Shown: positions 16,841-25,988 of the stretch, piece after piece
Layout: every line of letters begins with the position of its first letter
Numbering within the stretch: the stretch's first letter is position 1
Source of the DNA: Phytobacter palmae
GTDB taxonomy: Bacteria; Pseudomonadota; Gammaproteobacteria; Enterobacterales; Enterobacteriaceae
DNA length: 64,000 nucleotides
Assembly (NCBI GenBank): GCA_900112785.1
Contig: FONB01000002.1
Location: forward strand, 496,001-560,000
Reading direction: 5' to 3'
Translations under genes and position numbers: made by a program
The notes under the pieces: model-generated
What the model saw: only the letters and a program-made list of their open reading frames with translations
Told to the model about the DNA's origin: nothing
The model's database searches: none

Positions 16841-17818
16841 CTAACCCCATAACGCCGGGGTCGGGGGGAAAAGTTCGCTGCCGTCGTAACGCAACCCATA
16901 TTCACGATCTTCGGCCAGCAACAGCGGCCCGTCGAGATCGACCACACTCGCCTGCTGCGCCACCACCACGGCGGGTGCCATCGATAATGATGTGCTGACC
17001 ATGCAACCGACCATGATCTGCAGGCCAAGTCGCGTCGCCTCTTCCCGCACGCGCAGCGCTTCGGTTAATCCGCCGGTTTTATCAAGCTTAATATTCACCA
17101 TCTCGTAGCACCCGGCGATAGCGCCAAGAGAGTCAAGATCATGGCAGGATTCATCAGCGCACAGTGGCACAGGATGGGGCAACTGAGCCAGCACGGCGTC
17201 TTTGCCTGCCGGGAGCGGCTGCTCAATAAGCGTGACGCCAAGCCGCGCCAGCTCAGGAGCCTGACGCAAATAGATCGTCTCATCCCAGCCTTCGTTAGCA
17301 TCCACAATCAATCTGGCTTGCGGTGCCCCTTCCCGCACGGCGCTCACACGGGCAATATCCTCGTCATCAGCGAGCTTGAGCTTAAGTAGCGGACGCCAGG
17401 CGTTTTCCAGCGCCATCTGCTGCATACGCGCCGGAGTATCAAGGGATAAGGTATAGGCAGTATGCAAACTGTGAGGCGCGGGCAATCCGGCCTGCTGCCA
17501 GATACTCACTCCTGCTGACTTACATTCAAGATCCCAGAATGCGCAATCCAGCGCATTACGCGCCGCCCCCGCAGGCAGTGCGCTCTGCAATTGCATACGC
17601 GTCATGCCCGCCGCCAGCGCGGGGCGCAGAGACTCGATTTGCGCGATAACGCTCTCAACCGATTCGCCATAACGCGCATAGGGCAAGCATTCGCCGCGTC
17701 CGGTAAATCCCTGTAGCCGGAGGGTGACGCTCACCACATCGGCCACGGTGCGGCTTCCCCTGGCGATAGTGAACGCATGGCGCAATGGCCAGCGCTCATG
17801 GGCGATAGTCAGTTCCAT
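16841..17818 (-). CDS. dgcA: Enolase-superfamily epimerase, DgcA-like (N-acetyl-glutamate racemase or dipeptide epimerase)
   Basis: 325 residues of the muconate-lactonising subgroup. Visible active-site residues are the Lys pair LLKLKL (Lys146/148), metal ligands Asp173 (VDANEGW), Glu199 (IEQPLP) and Asp222 (CADES), and Lys244 on the opposite face (INIKLDKTGG type). These match L-Ala-D/L-Glu epimerases. The adjacent DUF1611 gene, overlapping by one base (TAATG), points instead to DgcA, which racemises N-acetyl-D-glutamate. Both specificities share this scaffold, so substrate assignment rests on the neighbour. Confidence 0.8.
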   Translation of the reverse strand: MELTIAHERWPLRHAFTIARGSRTVADVVSVTLRLQGFTGRGECLPYARYGESVESVIAQIESLRPALAAGMTRMQLQSALPAGAARNALDCAFWDLECKSAGVSIWQQAGLPAPHSLHTAYTLSLDTPARMQQMALENAWRPLLKLKLADDEDIARVSAVREGAPQARLIVDANEGWDETIYLRQAPELARLGVTLIEQPLPAGKDAVLAQLPHPVPLCADESCHDLDSLGAIAGCYEMVNIKLDKTGGLTEALRVREEATRLGLQIMVGCMVSTSLSMAPAVVVAQQASVVDLDGPLLLAEDREYGLRYDGSELFPPTPALWG

Positions 17819-18819
17819 TAGAGTGCCGCCAGCTTATCAACAATCGCGCCAACGCCCTGGCGGAAGGGGTCCACTACCGGCAGACCATGACGGGCTTCCA
17901 GCCCGGCCATCAGCGCCAGCGCATCGGCGTCACTCAGGGCGGAGGTATTCAAAGAGATCCCCACAAAACGGGCATCCGGGTTGGTCAGTTGCGCCATTTT
18001 CAGGTTCAGCGCCATACAGTCAGCAATGTCCGGAATCGGATAATCCACGCCACGCATATGGGTGCGGGTCGGCTCATGGCACAGCACCAGCGCATCCGGC
18101 TGTGCGCCATGAATCAGGCCGGTCGTCACACCCGCGAAAGAGGGATGAAAGAGCGACCCCTGCCCTTCAATGATATCCCAGTGATCGGCCTCGTTCGCCG
18201 GGGCGAGCGTTTCTACCGCGCCGGAGACAAAATCGGAAACCACCGCGTCAACGCTTACACCCGCACCGCTAATCAGAATGCCGGTTTGTCCGGTAGCGCG
18301 AAAAGTGGCTTTGCCGCCGCGCGCCAGAATCTCTTTTTCAATGGCCAGCGCGGTATACATCTTGCCGCAAGAGCAGTCCGTTCCCACCGGCAGTACGCGT
18401 TTGCCGCTACGTTTGCGCCCGCTGGCAACCGGGTATTGCTGCGTCGGATGGCGAACATCAAACAGATTGCGGCCCAGGCGCTCGGCCAGCGCTTTCAGTT
18501 CAGGAACATCGGCCAGTTTATTATGCAGGCCAGCCGCTAAGTCCATTCCCTTTTCCAGCGCCGAACTCAGTACTGAAATCCACTCTTTTGAAATAATACC
18601 GCCACGGTTAGCAACACCCACCACCAGTGTTTTTGCGCCCGCTTTAACCGCAGCATCAATATCCATATCCGTTAATTGACAATCGGCATGGCAATTCGCC
18701 ATACGGTATTGACCTACGCAATATTCCGGGTGCCATTGTTTAATCCCATCGGCAACTTTCGCTGCCAGTTGGTCATGCGCATCACCAAGAAAAAGCAGAT
18801 AGGGCTTTTGAATATTCAT
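17818..18819 (-). CDS. dgcN: DUF1611 protein, DgcN-like D-glutamate N-acetyltransferase
   Basis: 333 residues. DUF1611 has an N-terminal Rossmann-like part (VVGVANRGGIISKEW) and a C-terminal P-loop-like domain with VGTDCSCGKMYTAL and IEGQGSLFHPSF. In marine bacteria the DUF1611 protein DgcN acetylates D-glutamate, and its partner DgcA racemises the product. The same two genes overlap here, which supports the assignment. It is the first gene of the minus-strand operon and faces the ABC importer operon across a 650-base regulatory region. Confidence 0.82.
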   Translation of the reverse strand: MNIQKPYLLFLGDAHDQLAAKVADGIKQWHPEYCVGQYRMANCHADCQLTDMDIDAAVKAGAKTLVVGVANRGGIISKEWISVLSSALEKGMDLAAGLHNKLADVPELKALAERLGRNLFDVRHPTQQYPVASGRKRSGKRVLPVGTDCSCGKMYTALAIEKEILARGGKATFRATGQTGILISGAGVSVDAVVSDFVSGAVETLAPANEADHWDIIEGQGSLFHPSFAGVTTGLIHGAQPDALVLCHEPTRTHMRGVDYPIPDIADCMALNLKMAQLTNPDARFVGISLNTSALSDADALALMAGLEARHGLPVVDPFRQGVGAIVDKLAAL

Positions 18820-19105
18820 TATTTATCCCCCTCAGGATAAGACTGAAAATAAATTAACGCAGAAATAACATTTCTGAAAAAAATTAAATAAAGGCTGACT
18901 GTTTATGCAGAATAACAAGGGTTTTATTATTGTCAACTGTCGCTATCGCAGGCTTTATTTACCATGTTTATTGCGATTAGGCAGTGTTTTATTCTGACAA
19001 ACGAAATGAGAAAAACGCTTGCGAAAATATTAATCTTTAAATCCCCCCTATCTCTGGACCCAGGTAGTAAAAATATTTATCACAATGTGATCCAATCACT
19101 ATTCA

Positions 19106-19122
19106 TGCACCAACAAGGCGCA
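19106..19122. promoter_or_regulatory. NtrC-like operator sequence
   Basis: TGCACCAACAAGGCGCA has one mismatch to the symmetric form TGCACC-N5-GGTGCA and closely resembles the NtrC sites before glnA in enteric bacteria. It lies 365 bases before the ABC operon. NtrC control would suit a nitrogen-scavenging system, but no sigma-54 promoter was found, so another regulator is possible. Confidence 0.4.
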
Positions 19123-19124
19123 AT

Positions 19125-19152
19125 GCACTATTTTAGCGATCCAAAATAGTGC
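19125..19152. promoter_or_regulatory. Perfect 10-bp inverted repeat, putative operator
   Basis: GCACTATTTT (19125-19134) and AAAATAGTGC (19143-19152) are perfect inverted arms around AGCGATCC. The outer GCAC/GTGC match the neighbouring NtrC-like site. It is placed roughly midway between the two divergent operons and is a good candidate for a shared operator. Confidence 0.55.
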
Positions 19153-19470
19153 TATTACACGCGATAAATCTATAAGAAGAATGGATGAGAAAAATCCAAT
19201 TAATGGATGTAAGGTGAATCCGTTATTGATGGAAATTGCCACCAGAAATATCTCTGGAAAATCAAAAGGTCTGGCCATTAATTAATAATCTTTTCTTCCG
19301 GCTTTCGTTTCTAACGGAAATATCAGGCTCGCGCTTACGGAAGAAGTCAGTACGACATGCAGCGCATTCCAGACGACGCGGCCGCGTGGTGCCAGGCGTA
19401 TCAGTATTCAGTGTTACGCGGTATTTGATGATTCAACATTCACAATTAACTGACGGACGGTGAGGTAACA

Positions 19471-20607
19471 ATGAAGAGTTTTTGTGGGAAAGTCTCTTTA
19501 ATGGCAGTACTGATTTCCGGCCTGGCTGGAGCGCACAGCGCACTGGCGGCAGAGATTAAAATCGGTGTGGTACTCCCCCTGAGCGGACCGCTCAGCGGAT
19601 ATGGTCAGCCTTCACAGAAAGGCCTGGAACTGATTCAGAGCATCACCCCGACCCTGAAAAATGGCGACACCGTCAAGCTTATCGTGATTGATGATAAAAG
19701 TGACAAAGTCGAAGCCGCAAACGCCATGCAGCGCCTGGTTTCCAGCGACAAAGTGGACGCTGTGATCGGTGAGGTCACCTCCGGTAACACCCTGGCGATG
19801 GTCAAAATTGCAGATGACAGCAAAACACCGCTGGTCTCCTCTACCGCAACCAACGACCGCGTCACCCGCAACCATCCTTATGTCAGCCGCGTGTGTTTTT
19901 CCGATAGCTTCCAGGGGGTGGTGGGGGCCAATCTGGCCTCACGCGATCTGAATGCAAAAACGGCGGCCATCGTCTTTGACAGCAGCAATGACTACTCCGT
20001 TGGTCTGGCAAAAGCCTTCCGCGCCCAGTTCCTGAAAAACGGAGGGACTATTCCAATTGAAGTCCAGGCGCCTGCGGGCAGCAAAGACTTTAAAGCACAA
20101 CTTTCCAGCGTGAAAGCCAAAAACGTCGACATGATTTACATGCCGATTTACTACACCGAAGGCGCGCTGATTGCCGTGCAGGCAAAACAGCTGGGCTTAA
20201 ACAAACCAGTCGTTGGTGGTGACGGTCTGGCGGCGGATCCGGTGTTCTTTGATGTGGGTAAAGATGCGGTGAACGGTTACATGACCACCGACTACTACTC
20301 ACCGAACGCCAAAGAACAGACCCCGGCAGGCGAAGCCTTTATTAAAGGCTGGGAAGAAAAATTCAAATCGCCAACCCATACCTGGGGCGCAATGGCGGCA
20401 GATGCCTACAACGTTATAGTCAATGCGATGAACCAGTGTAGCGATCCGCACGATCGCGTCTGCGTAAACGAGAAAATCCGCGCGACCAAAGACTTCCAGG
20501 GCGTAACCGGTACGTTAACCCTGAAAGACGGCGACGCCATTCGTAGCGCAGTGATTAACGAAGTGAAAGATGGTCAGCTGGCATTTAAAACTGTGGTGAA
20601 TCCGTAA
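19471..20607 (+). CDS. Periplasmic binding protein of branched-chain-type ABC importer
   Basis: 378 residues with a clear signal peptide (MKSFCGKVSLMAVLISGLAGAHSALA, cleavage about residue 27). The mature protein starts EIKIGVVLPLSGPLSGYGQ, the standard opening of LivJ-type (Peripla_BP_6) receptors. DKSDKVEAANAMQRLVSSDKVDAVIGEVTSG is also typical. Ligands of this class are amino acids, amides or related compounds. The divergent D-amino-acid genes suggest D-glutamate or other D-amino acids. GGTGAGG lies before the ATG. It is first of five importer genes. Confidence 0.9.
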   Translation: MKSFCGKVSLMAVLISGLAGAHSALAAEIKIGVVLPLSGPLSGYGQPSQKGLELIQSITPTLKNGDTVKLIVIDDKSDKVEAANAMQRLVSSDKVDAVIGEVTSGNTLAMVKIADDSKTPLVSSTATNDRVTRNHPYVSRVCFSDSFQGVVGANLASRDLNAKTAAIVFDSSNDYSVGLAKAFRAQFLKNGGTIPIEVQAPAGSKDFKAQLSSVKAKNVDMIYMPIYYTEGALIAVQAKQLGLNKPVVGGDGLAADPVFFDVGKDAVNGYMTTDYYSPNAKEQTPAGEAFIKGWEEKFKSPTHTWGAMAADAYNVIVNAMNQCSDPHDRVCVNEKIRATKDFQGVTGTLTLKDGDAIRSAVINEVKDGQLAFKTVVNP

Positions 20608-20633
20608 GCAGTAATATGAGGTTATTAAAGTAG

Positions 20634-21533
20634 ATGGATGGCACCATTTTTCTCCAGCAGGTCGTCAATGGCATGAGTCTGGGCGGCATGTACGCCCTGA
20701 TCGCCATAGGCTATACCATGGTGTATGGGGTCCTGCGCCTGATCAACTTCGCGCATGCGGATGTCATGATGGTCGGTGCGTTTGCGACCCTGTTTCTTTT
20801 TTCTTCTATTGGGCTGCCCTTCGGGGTAGCTATTTTACTGACGCTGGGGTTTTGCGGTCTGTTGGGGATGTTTATCGACCGGGTGGCCTATCGCCCACTG
20901 CGTCAGGCATCAAAAATCTCCATGCTGATCACCGCCATTGGCGTCAGCTTCTTCCTGGAAAACCTGTTTAACGTTCTCTTCGGCGGCAGCTCGCGTTTCT
21001 TTTCTGCTCCGGACTGGTTTAACAACACCCTGACCTTTGGCCACATCATCATCACTAACGTGGCGTGGGTCGTTCCGCTGATCACCGTGCTCCTGCTGCT
21101 GGCGATCCTCTGGCTGCTCTACCGTACCCGCTATGGGATGGCGATCCGCGCGGTGGCATTTGACGTCAATACCGTGCGCCTGATGGGTATCGATGCGAAC
21201 CGCATTATCTCGCTGGTATTCGCACTGGGCAGCAGCCTCGCCGCCCTGGGCGGTGTCTTTTATTCCATCAGCTACCCGACTATCGATCCATTGATGGGCG
21301 TGCTGATTGGCCTGAAAGCGTTTGCCGCCGCCGTGCTCGGTGGCATTGGTAGCGTTACTGGCGCGGTGCTGGGCGGGTTCATTCTCGGCTTTACCGAAGT
21401 GGTCGCAGTCGCACTGTACCCCGAACTGGGGGGTTACAAAGATGCCTTTGCCTTTATGTTTTTGATTCTGGTCTTGTTGTTCCGCCCGGTGGGCATTATG
21501 GGTGACGAACGTCTGGAAAGGAGCCGCTTCTAA
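20634..21533 (+). CDS. LivH-type ABC permease
   Basis: 299 residues, eight or so membrane segments. NGMSLGGMYALIAIGYTMVYGVLRLINFAHAD is the hallmark N-terminus of LivH permeases, and the EAA-like loop VRLMGIDANRIISLVFALGSSLAALGG is present. It pairs with the next permease to form the transmembrane channel. The stop codon shares one base with the start of the next gene. Confidence 0.92.
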   Translation: MDGTIFLQQVVNGMSLGGMYALIAIGYTMVYGVLRLINFAHADVMMVGAFATLFLFSSIGLPFGVAILLTLGFCGLLGMFIDRVAYRPLRQASKISMLITAIGVSFFLENLFNVLFGGSSRFFSAPDWFNNTLTFGHIIITNVAWVVPLITVLLLLAILWLLYRTRYGMAIRAVAFDVNTVRLMGIDANRIISLVFALGSSLAALGGVFYSISYPTIDPLMGVLIGLKAFAAAVLGGIGSVTGAVLGGFILGFTEVVAVALYPELGGYKDAFAFMFLILVLLFRPVGIMGDERLERSRF

Positions 21534-22582
21534 TGTTTAACGCTTCAACCACTCTCGGCGCTCAGGGGCGAAATCTGGTCATTATTGTGCTCGCTATCGC
21601 GCTACTGGCCGGGATGAATCTGGTTTTCAACGATTACATTATTCGGGTTATCAGCACCGTATTTGTCTTCATGATCCTGGCGGTGAGCTACAACCTGATT
21701 AACGGCGTAACCGGACAACTGTCACTGGAACCCAACGGATTTGTCGCCGTGGGCGCCTATGTCACCGCGCTGTTTATTCTCTCCGGCGAGAGCAAAACCG
21801 AGATGTTCGAGATGGCCGCGCCAAGTCCGTTTATCCTGATGTTGCATACCAGTTTCTTACCGGCGCTGTTGATAAGCGGTCTGTGCGCCGCGTTCCTGGC
21901 GGTATGCCTCGCGTTCCCGGTGTTTCGCGTACGCGGTGACTATCTGGCTATTGTGACCCTGGGGTTTGGTTTTATTATCAAGATCCTCGCTATCAATAAT
22001 CCGCAGATAACCAACGGTGCCATTGGGCTAAATGATATTCCCCAGCAGCCCCATCTGCTGTTCTGGTGCGGGCTGTTCGCCCTTGCGGCATCGGGGATGA
22101 TCCTGCAACTGGTCTGGTCGAAATATGGCCGCATGATGAAGGCGATCCGCGATGACGAAGACGCCGCCATCGCCATGGGGGTGAACACTTTTCGGATCAA
22201 AACCTGTGCGTTTGCCACCAGCGCCTTTTTCGAAGGTATTGGCGGCGGCTTGCTGGCCTCGCTGCTGACTACCATCGCGCCGGGATTGTTCGACTTTATG
22301 CTCACCTTCCAGCTATTGATCATTATCGTGCTGGGCGGTCTGGGTAGCACTACGGGTGCCCTGCTCGGCACTATCGTGGTTGTGGGCAGCGGCGAATGGC
22401 TGCGTTTTCTCGACCAGCCGTTGACGCTGTTCGGCCACGATCTGGGCTCCTATCCGGGGCTGCGTATGGTGGTGTTCTCACTGCTGTTGCTGATCATTAT
22501 GTTATTCGCCCGCGAAGGTCTGCTGGGCAAGAAAGAAGTGTGGCAAGTCCGCTTCGGGAGACGCCGCCATGACGTCAAATAA
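21533..22582 (+). CDS. LivM-type ABC permease
   Basis: 349 residues. Typical LivM blocks are NLINGVTGQLSLEPNGFVAVGAYVTAL, RGDYLAIVTLGFGFIIKILAIN and GRMMKAIRDDEDAAIAMGVNTFRIKTCAFATSAFFEGIGGGL, the last containing the ATPase-coupling loop. Its 3' end overlaps the first ATPase gene by 14 bases. Confidence 0.92.
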   Translation: MFNASTTLGAQGRNLVIIVLAIALLAGMNLVFNDYIIRVISTVFVFMILAVSYNLINGVTGQLSLEPNGFVAVGAYVTALFILSGESKTEMFEMAAPSPFILMLHTSFLPALLISGLCAAFLAVCLAFPVFRVRGDYLAIVTLGFGFIIKILAINNPQITNGAIGLNDIPQQPHLLFWCGLFALAASGMILQLVWSKYGRMMKAIRDDEDAAIAMGVNTFRIKTCAFATSAFFEGIGGGLLASLLTTIAPGLFDFMLTFQLLIIIVLGGLGSTTGALLGTIVVVGSGEWLRFLDQPLTLFGHDLGSYPGLRMVVFSLLLLIIMLFAREGLLGKKEVWQVRFGRRRHDVK

Positions 22583-23351
22583 AGTCATCCTTGAGGTGCA
22601 GGAGGTCGTCATGCAGTTCGGCGGCCTGCGCGCGATTGATAACGTCAGTTTTCACGTCGATGAAGCCGAAATCTTTGGGCTGATTGGCCCAAACGGCGCC
22701 GGTAAAACCACGCTGTTTAACGTTATTACCGCCAACTACAAGCCAACCAGTGGCAACGTATTGCTGGATGGCAAGTCGATCAAAGGGCTAAAACCGAACA
22801 AGGTGGTGAACGCAGGGATTGCACGCACCTTTCAGAACATCCGCCTGTTTAACTCAATGACCGTGCTGGAAAACGTAATGGTCGGGCTGGATCACAGCAG
22901 CCACTATTCGCTGCTGGAAGCGGCACTGCATATTGGTCGCTATTTTCCTGCCGAACGTGCCGCACGGGCGAAGGCAATGGCGCTGCTGGATTATATCGGT
23001 ATTGCCGGGTACGCCAATATGCAGGCCACCAACCTGAGCTATGGCAACCAGCGCAAAGTGGAGATTGCCCGCGCGCTGGCGACGGGGCCAAAACTGCTGT
23101 TGCTGGATGAACCCGCCGCCGGGATGAACCCCAAAGAGACGGAGGATCTGGCAAACCTGATTTTCCGCATGCGTAAGGATTATCAGCTAAGCGTGTTGTT
23201 AATTGAGCATGATATGCCGTTCGTGAACGCCCTGTGTGAACGCGTCATGGTACTGGAATATGGCAAACCGTTGTTCAGCGGACTGATGTCCGACGCGATT
23301 CAACATCCGGAGGTGATCTCCGCCTACCTGGGGGACGTAGATTATGCTTAG
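22569..23351 (+). CDS. LivG-type ABC ATPase
   Basis: 260 residues. Walker A is GPNGAGKTT, the signature is LSYGNQRKVEIARALA, and Walker B is LLLLDEPAAGMNPKE. The C-terminal LEYGKPLFSG..DAIQHPEVISAYLG is the BCA_ABC_TP_C tail of LivG. It works as a heterodimer with the next product. Confidence 0.93.
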   Translation: MTSNKVILEVQEVVMQFGGLRAIDNVSFHVDEAEIFGLIGPNGAGKTTLFNVITANYKPTSGNVLLDGKSIKGLKPNKVVNAGIARTFQNIRLFNSMTVLENVMVGLDHSSHYSLLEAALHIGRYFPAERAARAKAMALLDYIGIAGYANMQATNLSYGNQRKVEIARALATGPKLLLLDEPAAGMNPKETEDLANLIFRMRKDYQLSVLLIEHDMPFVNALCERVMVLEYGKPLFSGLMSDAIQHPEVISAYLGDVDYA

Positions 23352-24039
23352 CGCCCGTGAGCTAAAAGTGTTTTATGGCGTTATTCAGGGGCTGAAAGGG
23401 GTAGATATCGAGATTAACGACCGGGAAATCGTGACGCTGATTGGCAGCAACGGCGCGGGGAAAACCTCGACGCTGAACGGTATCGTCAACCTGGTGCGCT
23501 CCACCGGAACGGTCAATTTTCTCAATGAGGATATCTCCCGCAGTCAGACGCATCACATTGTCCGTAAGGGGCTGGCGCTGGTACCGGAAGGGCGAAAAAT
23601 TTTCACCAACCTGACCATCGAAGAGAATCTGCGGATGGGGGCCTATAACAATCTGGCGAATTTCACCCATCTGCGTGACAGGATGTACAGCCTCTTTCCG
23701 CGTCTGAAAGAGCGCCGTAAACAGATGGCAGGCACGATGAGCGGCGGTGAGCAGCAGATGCTCGCCATCGCCCGCGCCTTGATGAGCGAGCCGGTGTTAT
23801 TGATGCTTGATGAGCCGAGTCTGGGCCTTGCGCCAAAAGTGGTGGGCGAGTTATTTGCCACCATTCGTCAGTTGCGTGAGGAGAACATCACCATCTTGTT
23901 GGTTGAGCAAAACGCTACGGCGGCCCTGAAAATTGCCGACCGGGCCTATGTGCTGGAAAACGGCAAAATTGTACTTTCCGGCGAGGCGAAGGATGTGCTC
24001 GCGAACCCGGAAGTGAAAAAGATGTACCTGGGGGGATAA
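23344..24039 (+). CDS. LivF-type ABC ATPase
   Basis: 231 residues. Walker A is GSNGAGKTS, the signature is MSGGEQQMLAIARALM, and Walker B is VLLMLDEPSLGLAP. YVLENGKIVLSGEAKDVL..PEVKKMYLG matches the end of LivF. It overlaps the previous gene by eight bases and closes the importer operon. A REP-like palindrome follows its stop codon. Confidence 0.93.
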   Translation: MLSARELKVFYGVIQGLKGVDIEINDREIVTLIGSNGAGKTSTLNGIVNLVRSTGTVNFLNEDISRSQTHHIVRKGLALVPEGRKIFTNLTIEENLRMGAYNNLANFTHLRDRMYSLFPRLKERRKQMAGTMSGGEQQMLAIARALMSEPVLLMLDEPSLGLAPKVVGELFATIRQLREENITILLVEQNATAALKIADRAYVLENGKIVLSGEAKDVLANPEVKKMYLGG

Positions 24040-24048
24040 ATCGGGGCT

Positions 24049-24078
24049 CCCGGATGACGGCGCAACGCCTTGTCCGGG
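24049..24078. repeat. REP-like palindromic element
   Basis: CCCGGATGACGGCG and CGCCTTGTCCGGG form an imperfect palindrome ten bases after the importer operon. Composition and position match enterobacterial REP elements and may protect the transcript 3' end. It also separates the importer from the next, functionally unrelated block. Confidence 0.65.
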
Positions 24079-24212
24079 CTTGTCCTGGTCAACCTCTCCA
24101 TCCGTGCAAAAAAACCTCTTTTTTCCGCAGGATGAGTTGAAATATTAGTAGTTTTCCCTCCGGGGAATAGAACGTATATTGACACAAAGTCATCCATCTT
24201 GTTGCCGATACT

Positions 24213-25961
24213 ATGCCCGTTCAATTTTCATCTTTACCCGTGACCTTAGGCGTCACGGGACACCGCGATGTGCAGGATACAGAGCAGCTTCTCACTCTGC
24301 TGGAGAGTGAAATCAGCGCTATTCAGACACGCTATCCCCACTCCCCTGTCATGGCCCTCTCTTCGCTGGCCGAAGGGGCAGACCGCCTTTTTGCCCGCGT
24401 AATCATGGAAAAAAGATTACCGCTGCATGTGGTGCTGCCTTTTGCCAAAGAAGAGTACGAGCGTGACTTCGCCGCCACGGTAGACGAATTTCGCGAACTC
24501 TACGATTACGCCCAGAAAACCGGCGGAATCTATTGCATCGACACGGTGATCCCAGGCTCTGAACCGATGATCTCCCTGGACCAAAACCCGCAGGGCTCTC
24601 TCTATCGCGACCTGCAATATGCCAAAGCCGGTATGTACCTGGCGCAGCGTTGTCACATCCTTTTCGCGCTGTGGGATGGCGAAAAAGCCAGAGGCTTAGG
24701 GGGCACCGCGCAGGTGGTTAACTTCCGCCGCGAAGGACGCATTCAGGATCACGACCTGGCCGCGCTAAATGCCAGACTACCCGGCATCAAACGCTACCTG
24801 GGCCAATCCAGCCTGCTGGATGTCCCGGACACGGGCCTGGTGTGTCACATCCACGTGCGCCGGAAAGCGGGAACCTATGCCAACGGCGCCACCTCCCCTT
24901 CCGTCTCCTGGTATCCGCCGCTGCCGGTTAAAGGCCAGCCGGAGGCACCATCGATTCACGGCGAAGAGTCCTGGTACCGCAGCCTTGAACGCATGGATAT
25001 GCTTAATGCGCGTGTCGCCAAAGAAGATGACGCTAACTCCAGCCTCGGTACATCGCATCTCTGTCATGCCGCTTTTGCCCATATCGACAGGCTGGCGAAT
25101 AAAGAGATGAAGGATATGCGCAAGGTGTACAACCTCATCTTTGGACTGGCCGCCGTCATGGCTCTGGTGGGCAACCGTGTGCCGGGCGATGGCGAGCACT
25201 GGGTTATCACTTCGCTGAGCCTGTCGCTGCTCCTGCTGGTACTGCTTTCCGTCGCGCTCAGCCGAGTCCACAGTTCACGCGCTAACCGCAACGCCACCGA
25301 GCTGCGTGCGCTGGCAGAGGGGTTACGTGTGCAGAACGTCTGGCGTCAGGCCGGGATTGCGCGCGCCGTTTCGCTGCATTACCTGCGCCGCAGCCATGAC
25401 AATATCGCCTGGGTACGCCGGGCAATGCTGGCCGCGAGTATTTACCCCCAAAGCGACGCCAGCACGCTGAAAGCGGCGATTGACGGGGTGAAAGAGAGCT
25501 GGGTGCGCGATCAGAAAAACTACTTCGAAAAAAACGTTCATAAAAAAGAGCGCAAGCACCGCCTGGCAAAACGCATGGCTTTCGGGCTGTTTATTTGCGG
25601 TATCGCCATCACTTCCGTGGTGCTGGCCTCCAGCCTGTGGGGGCTTACCGATGAGCACCTGGCGCATACGCTCCATTTCTGGAATATGGTGGGCGAGCAC
25701 CTCGCCGAGTTTTTAATCGCCTGTGCCGCCCTCTGCGCCGCTTATGCGAAATTCCTTGGCTATGAAGAGGATATTGCGGACTACGAGCGATCTGCGGTGC
25801 TGTTCTCTACGGCGCTGGAGAAAATGGAAGCCCATTCACCGACGCCGGATACCGAAGACTTGCAGGAAACCTTGTATGCGCTCGGTATTGAGACCTTACA
25901 GGAAAATGCACGCTGGGTGGCGCGTACCACCGGACGCGATGTGGAAATTATTGGCGGCTAG
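24213..25961 (+). CDS. SLOG-like sensor domain fused to membrane (SLATT-like) region
   Basis: 582 residues. The N-terminal 215 residues look like a SLOG/LOG-superfamily Rossmann domain that binds or processes nucleotide derivatives: PVTLGVTGHRDV (10-20), ALSSLAEGADRLFARV (48-63), HVVLPF (72-77) and HILFALWDGEKARGLGGTAQVV (148-169). Four hydrophobic segments follow at about 304-320, 331-350, 455-476 and 494-513. After the second comes LRALAEGLRVQNVWRQAGI, which recalls SLATT membrane effectors associated with nucleotide-second-messenger conflict systems. It lies 27 bases before the first DUF4062 gene. The domain names are my reading of motifs; the function of this combination is unknown. Confidence 0.65.
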   Translation: MPVQFSSLPVTLGVTGHRDVQDTEQLLTLLESEISAIQTRYPHSPVMALSSLAEGADRLFARVIMEKRLPLHVVLPFAKEEYERDFAATVDEFRELYDYAQKTGGIYCIDTVIPGSEPMISLDQNPQGSLYRDLQYAKAGMYLAQRCHILFALWDGEKARGLGGTAQVVNFRREGRIQDHDLAALNARLPGIKRYLGQSSLLDVPDTGLVCHIHVRRKAGTYANGATSPSVSWYPPLPVKGQPEAPSIHGEESWYRSLERMDMLNARVAKEDDANSSLGTSHLCHAAFAHIDRLANKEMKDMRKVYNLIFGLAAVMALVGNRVPGDGEHWVITSLSLSLLLLVLLSVALSRVHSSRANRNATELRALAEGLRVQNVWRQAGIARAVSLHYLRRSHDNIAWVRRAMLAASIYPQSDASTLKAAIDGVKESWVRDQKNYFEKNVHKKERKHRLAKRMAFGLFICGIAITSVVLASSLWGLTDEHLAHTLHFWNMVGEHLAEFLIACAALCAAYAKFLGYEEDIADYERSAVLFSTALEKMEAHSPTPDTEDLQETLYALGIETLQENARWVARTTGRDVEIIGG

Positions 25962-25988
25962 CCCCCCCTATAGCGAAGGAATGGCACA

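Larger units (their letters stand above)
18820..19470. other. Long divergent regulatory region between dgcN arm and ABC importer
   Basis: About 650 AT-rich bases. Short frames at 18964-19149 and 19236-19463 have no motifs and no ribosome sites, so I do not call them. The notable content is the cluster of GTGC/GCAC symmetric elements at 19106-19152. I looked for a -24/-12 promoter on both strands near these elements and found none with the GG-N10-GC spacing. Confidence 0.55.

Noticed and set aside
19081..19100. CRP-like sequence TGTGATCCAATCAC
   Set aside because: The half-sites are five, not six, bases apart, so it does not fit CRP well.
18820..19470. Sigma-54 promoter for either divergent D-amino-acid operon
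   Set aside because: Searched for GG-N10-GC with TGGCA/TTGC context on both strands; no acceptable match.
24213..25961. Simple DprA/lysine-decarboxylase-like enzyme for the SLOG-type protein
   Set aside because: Four membrane segments and the SLATT-like stretch do not fit DprA or LOG enzymes, although the fold superfamily is the same.
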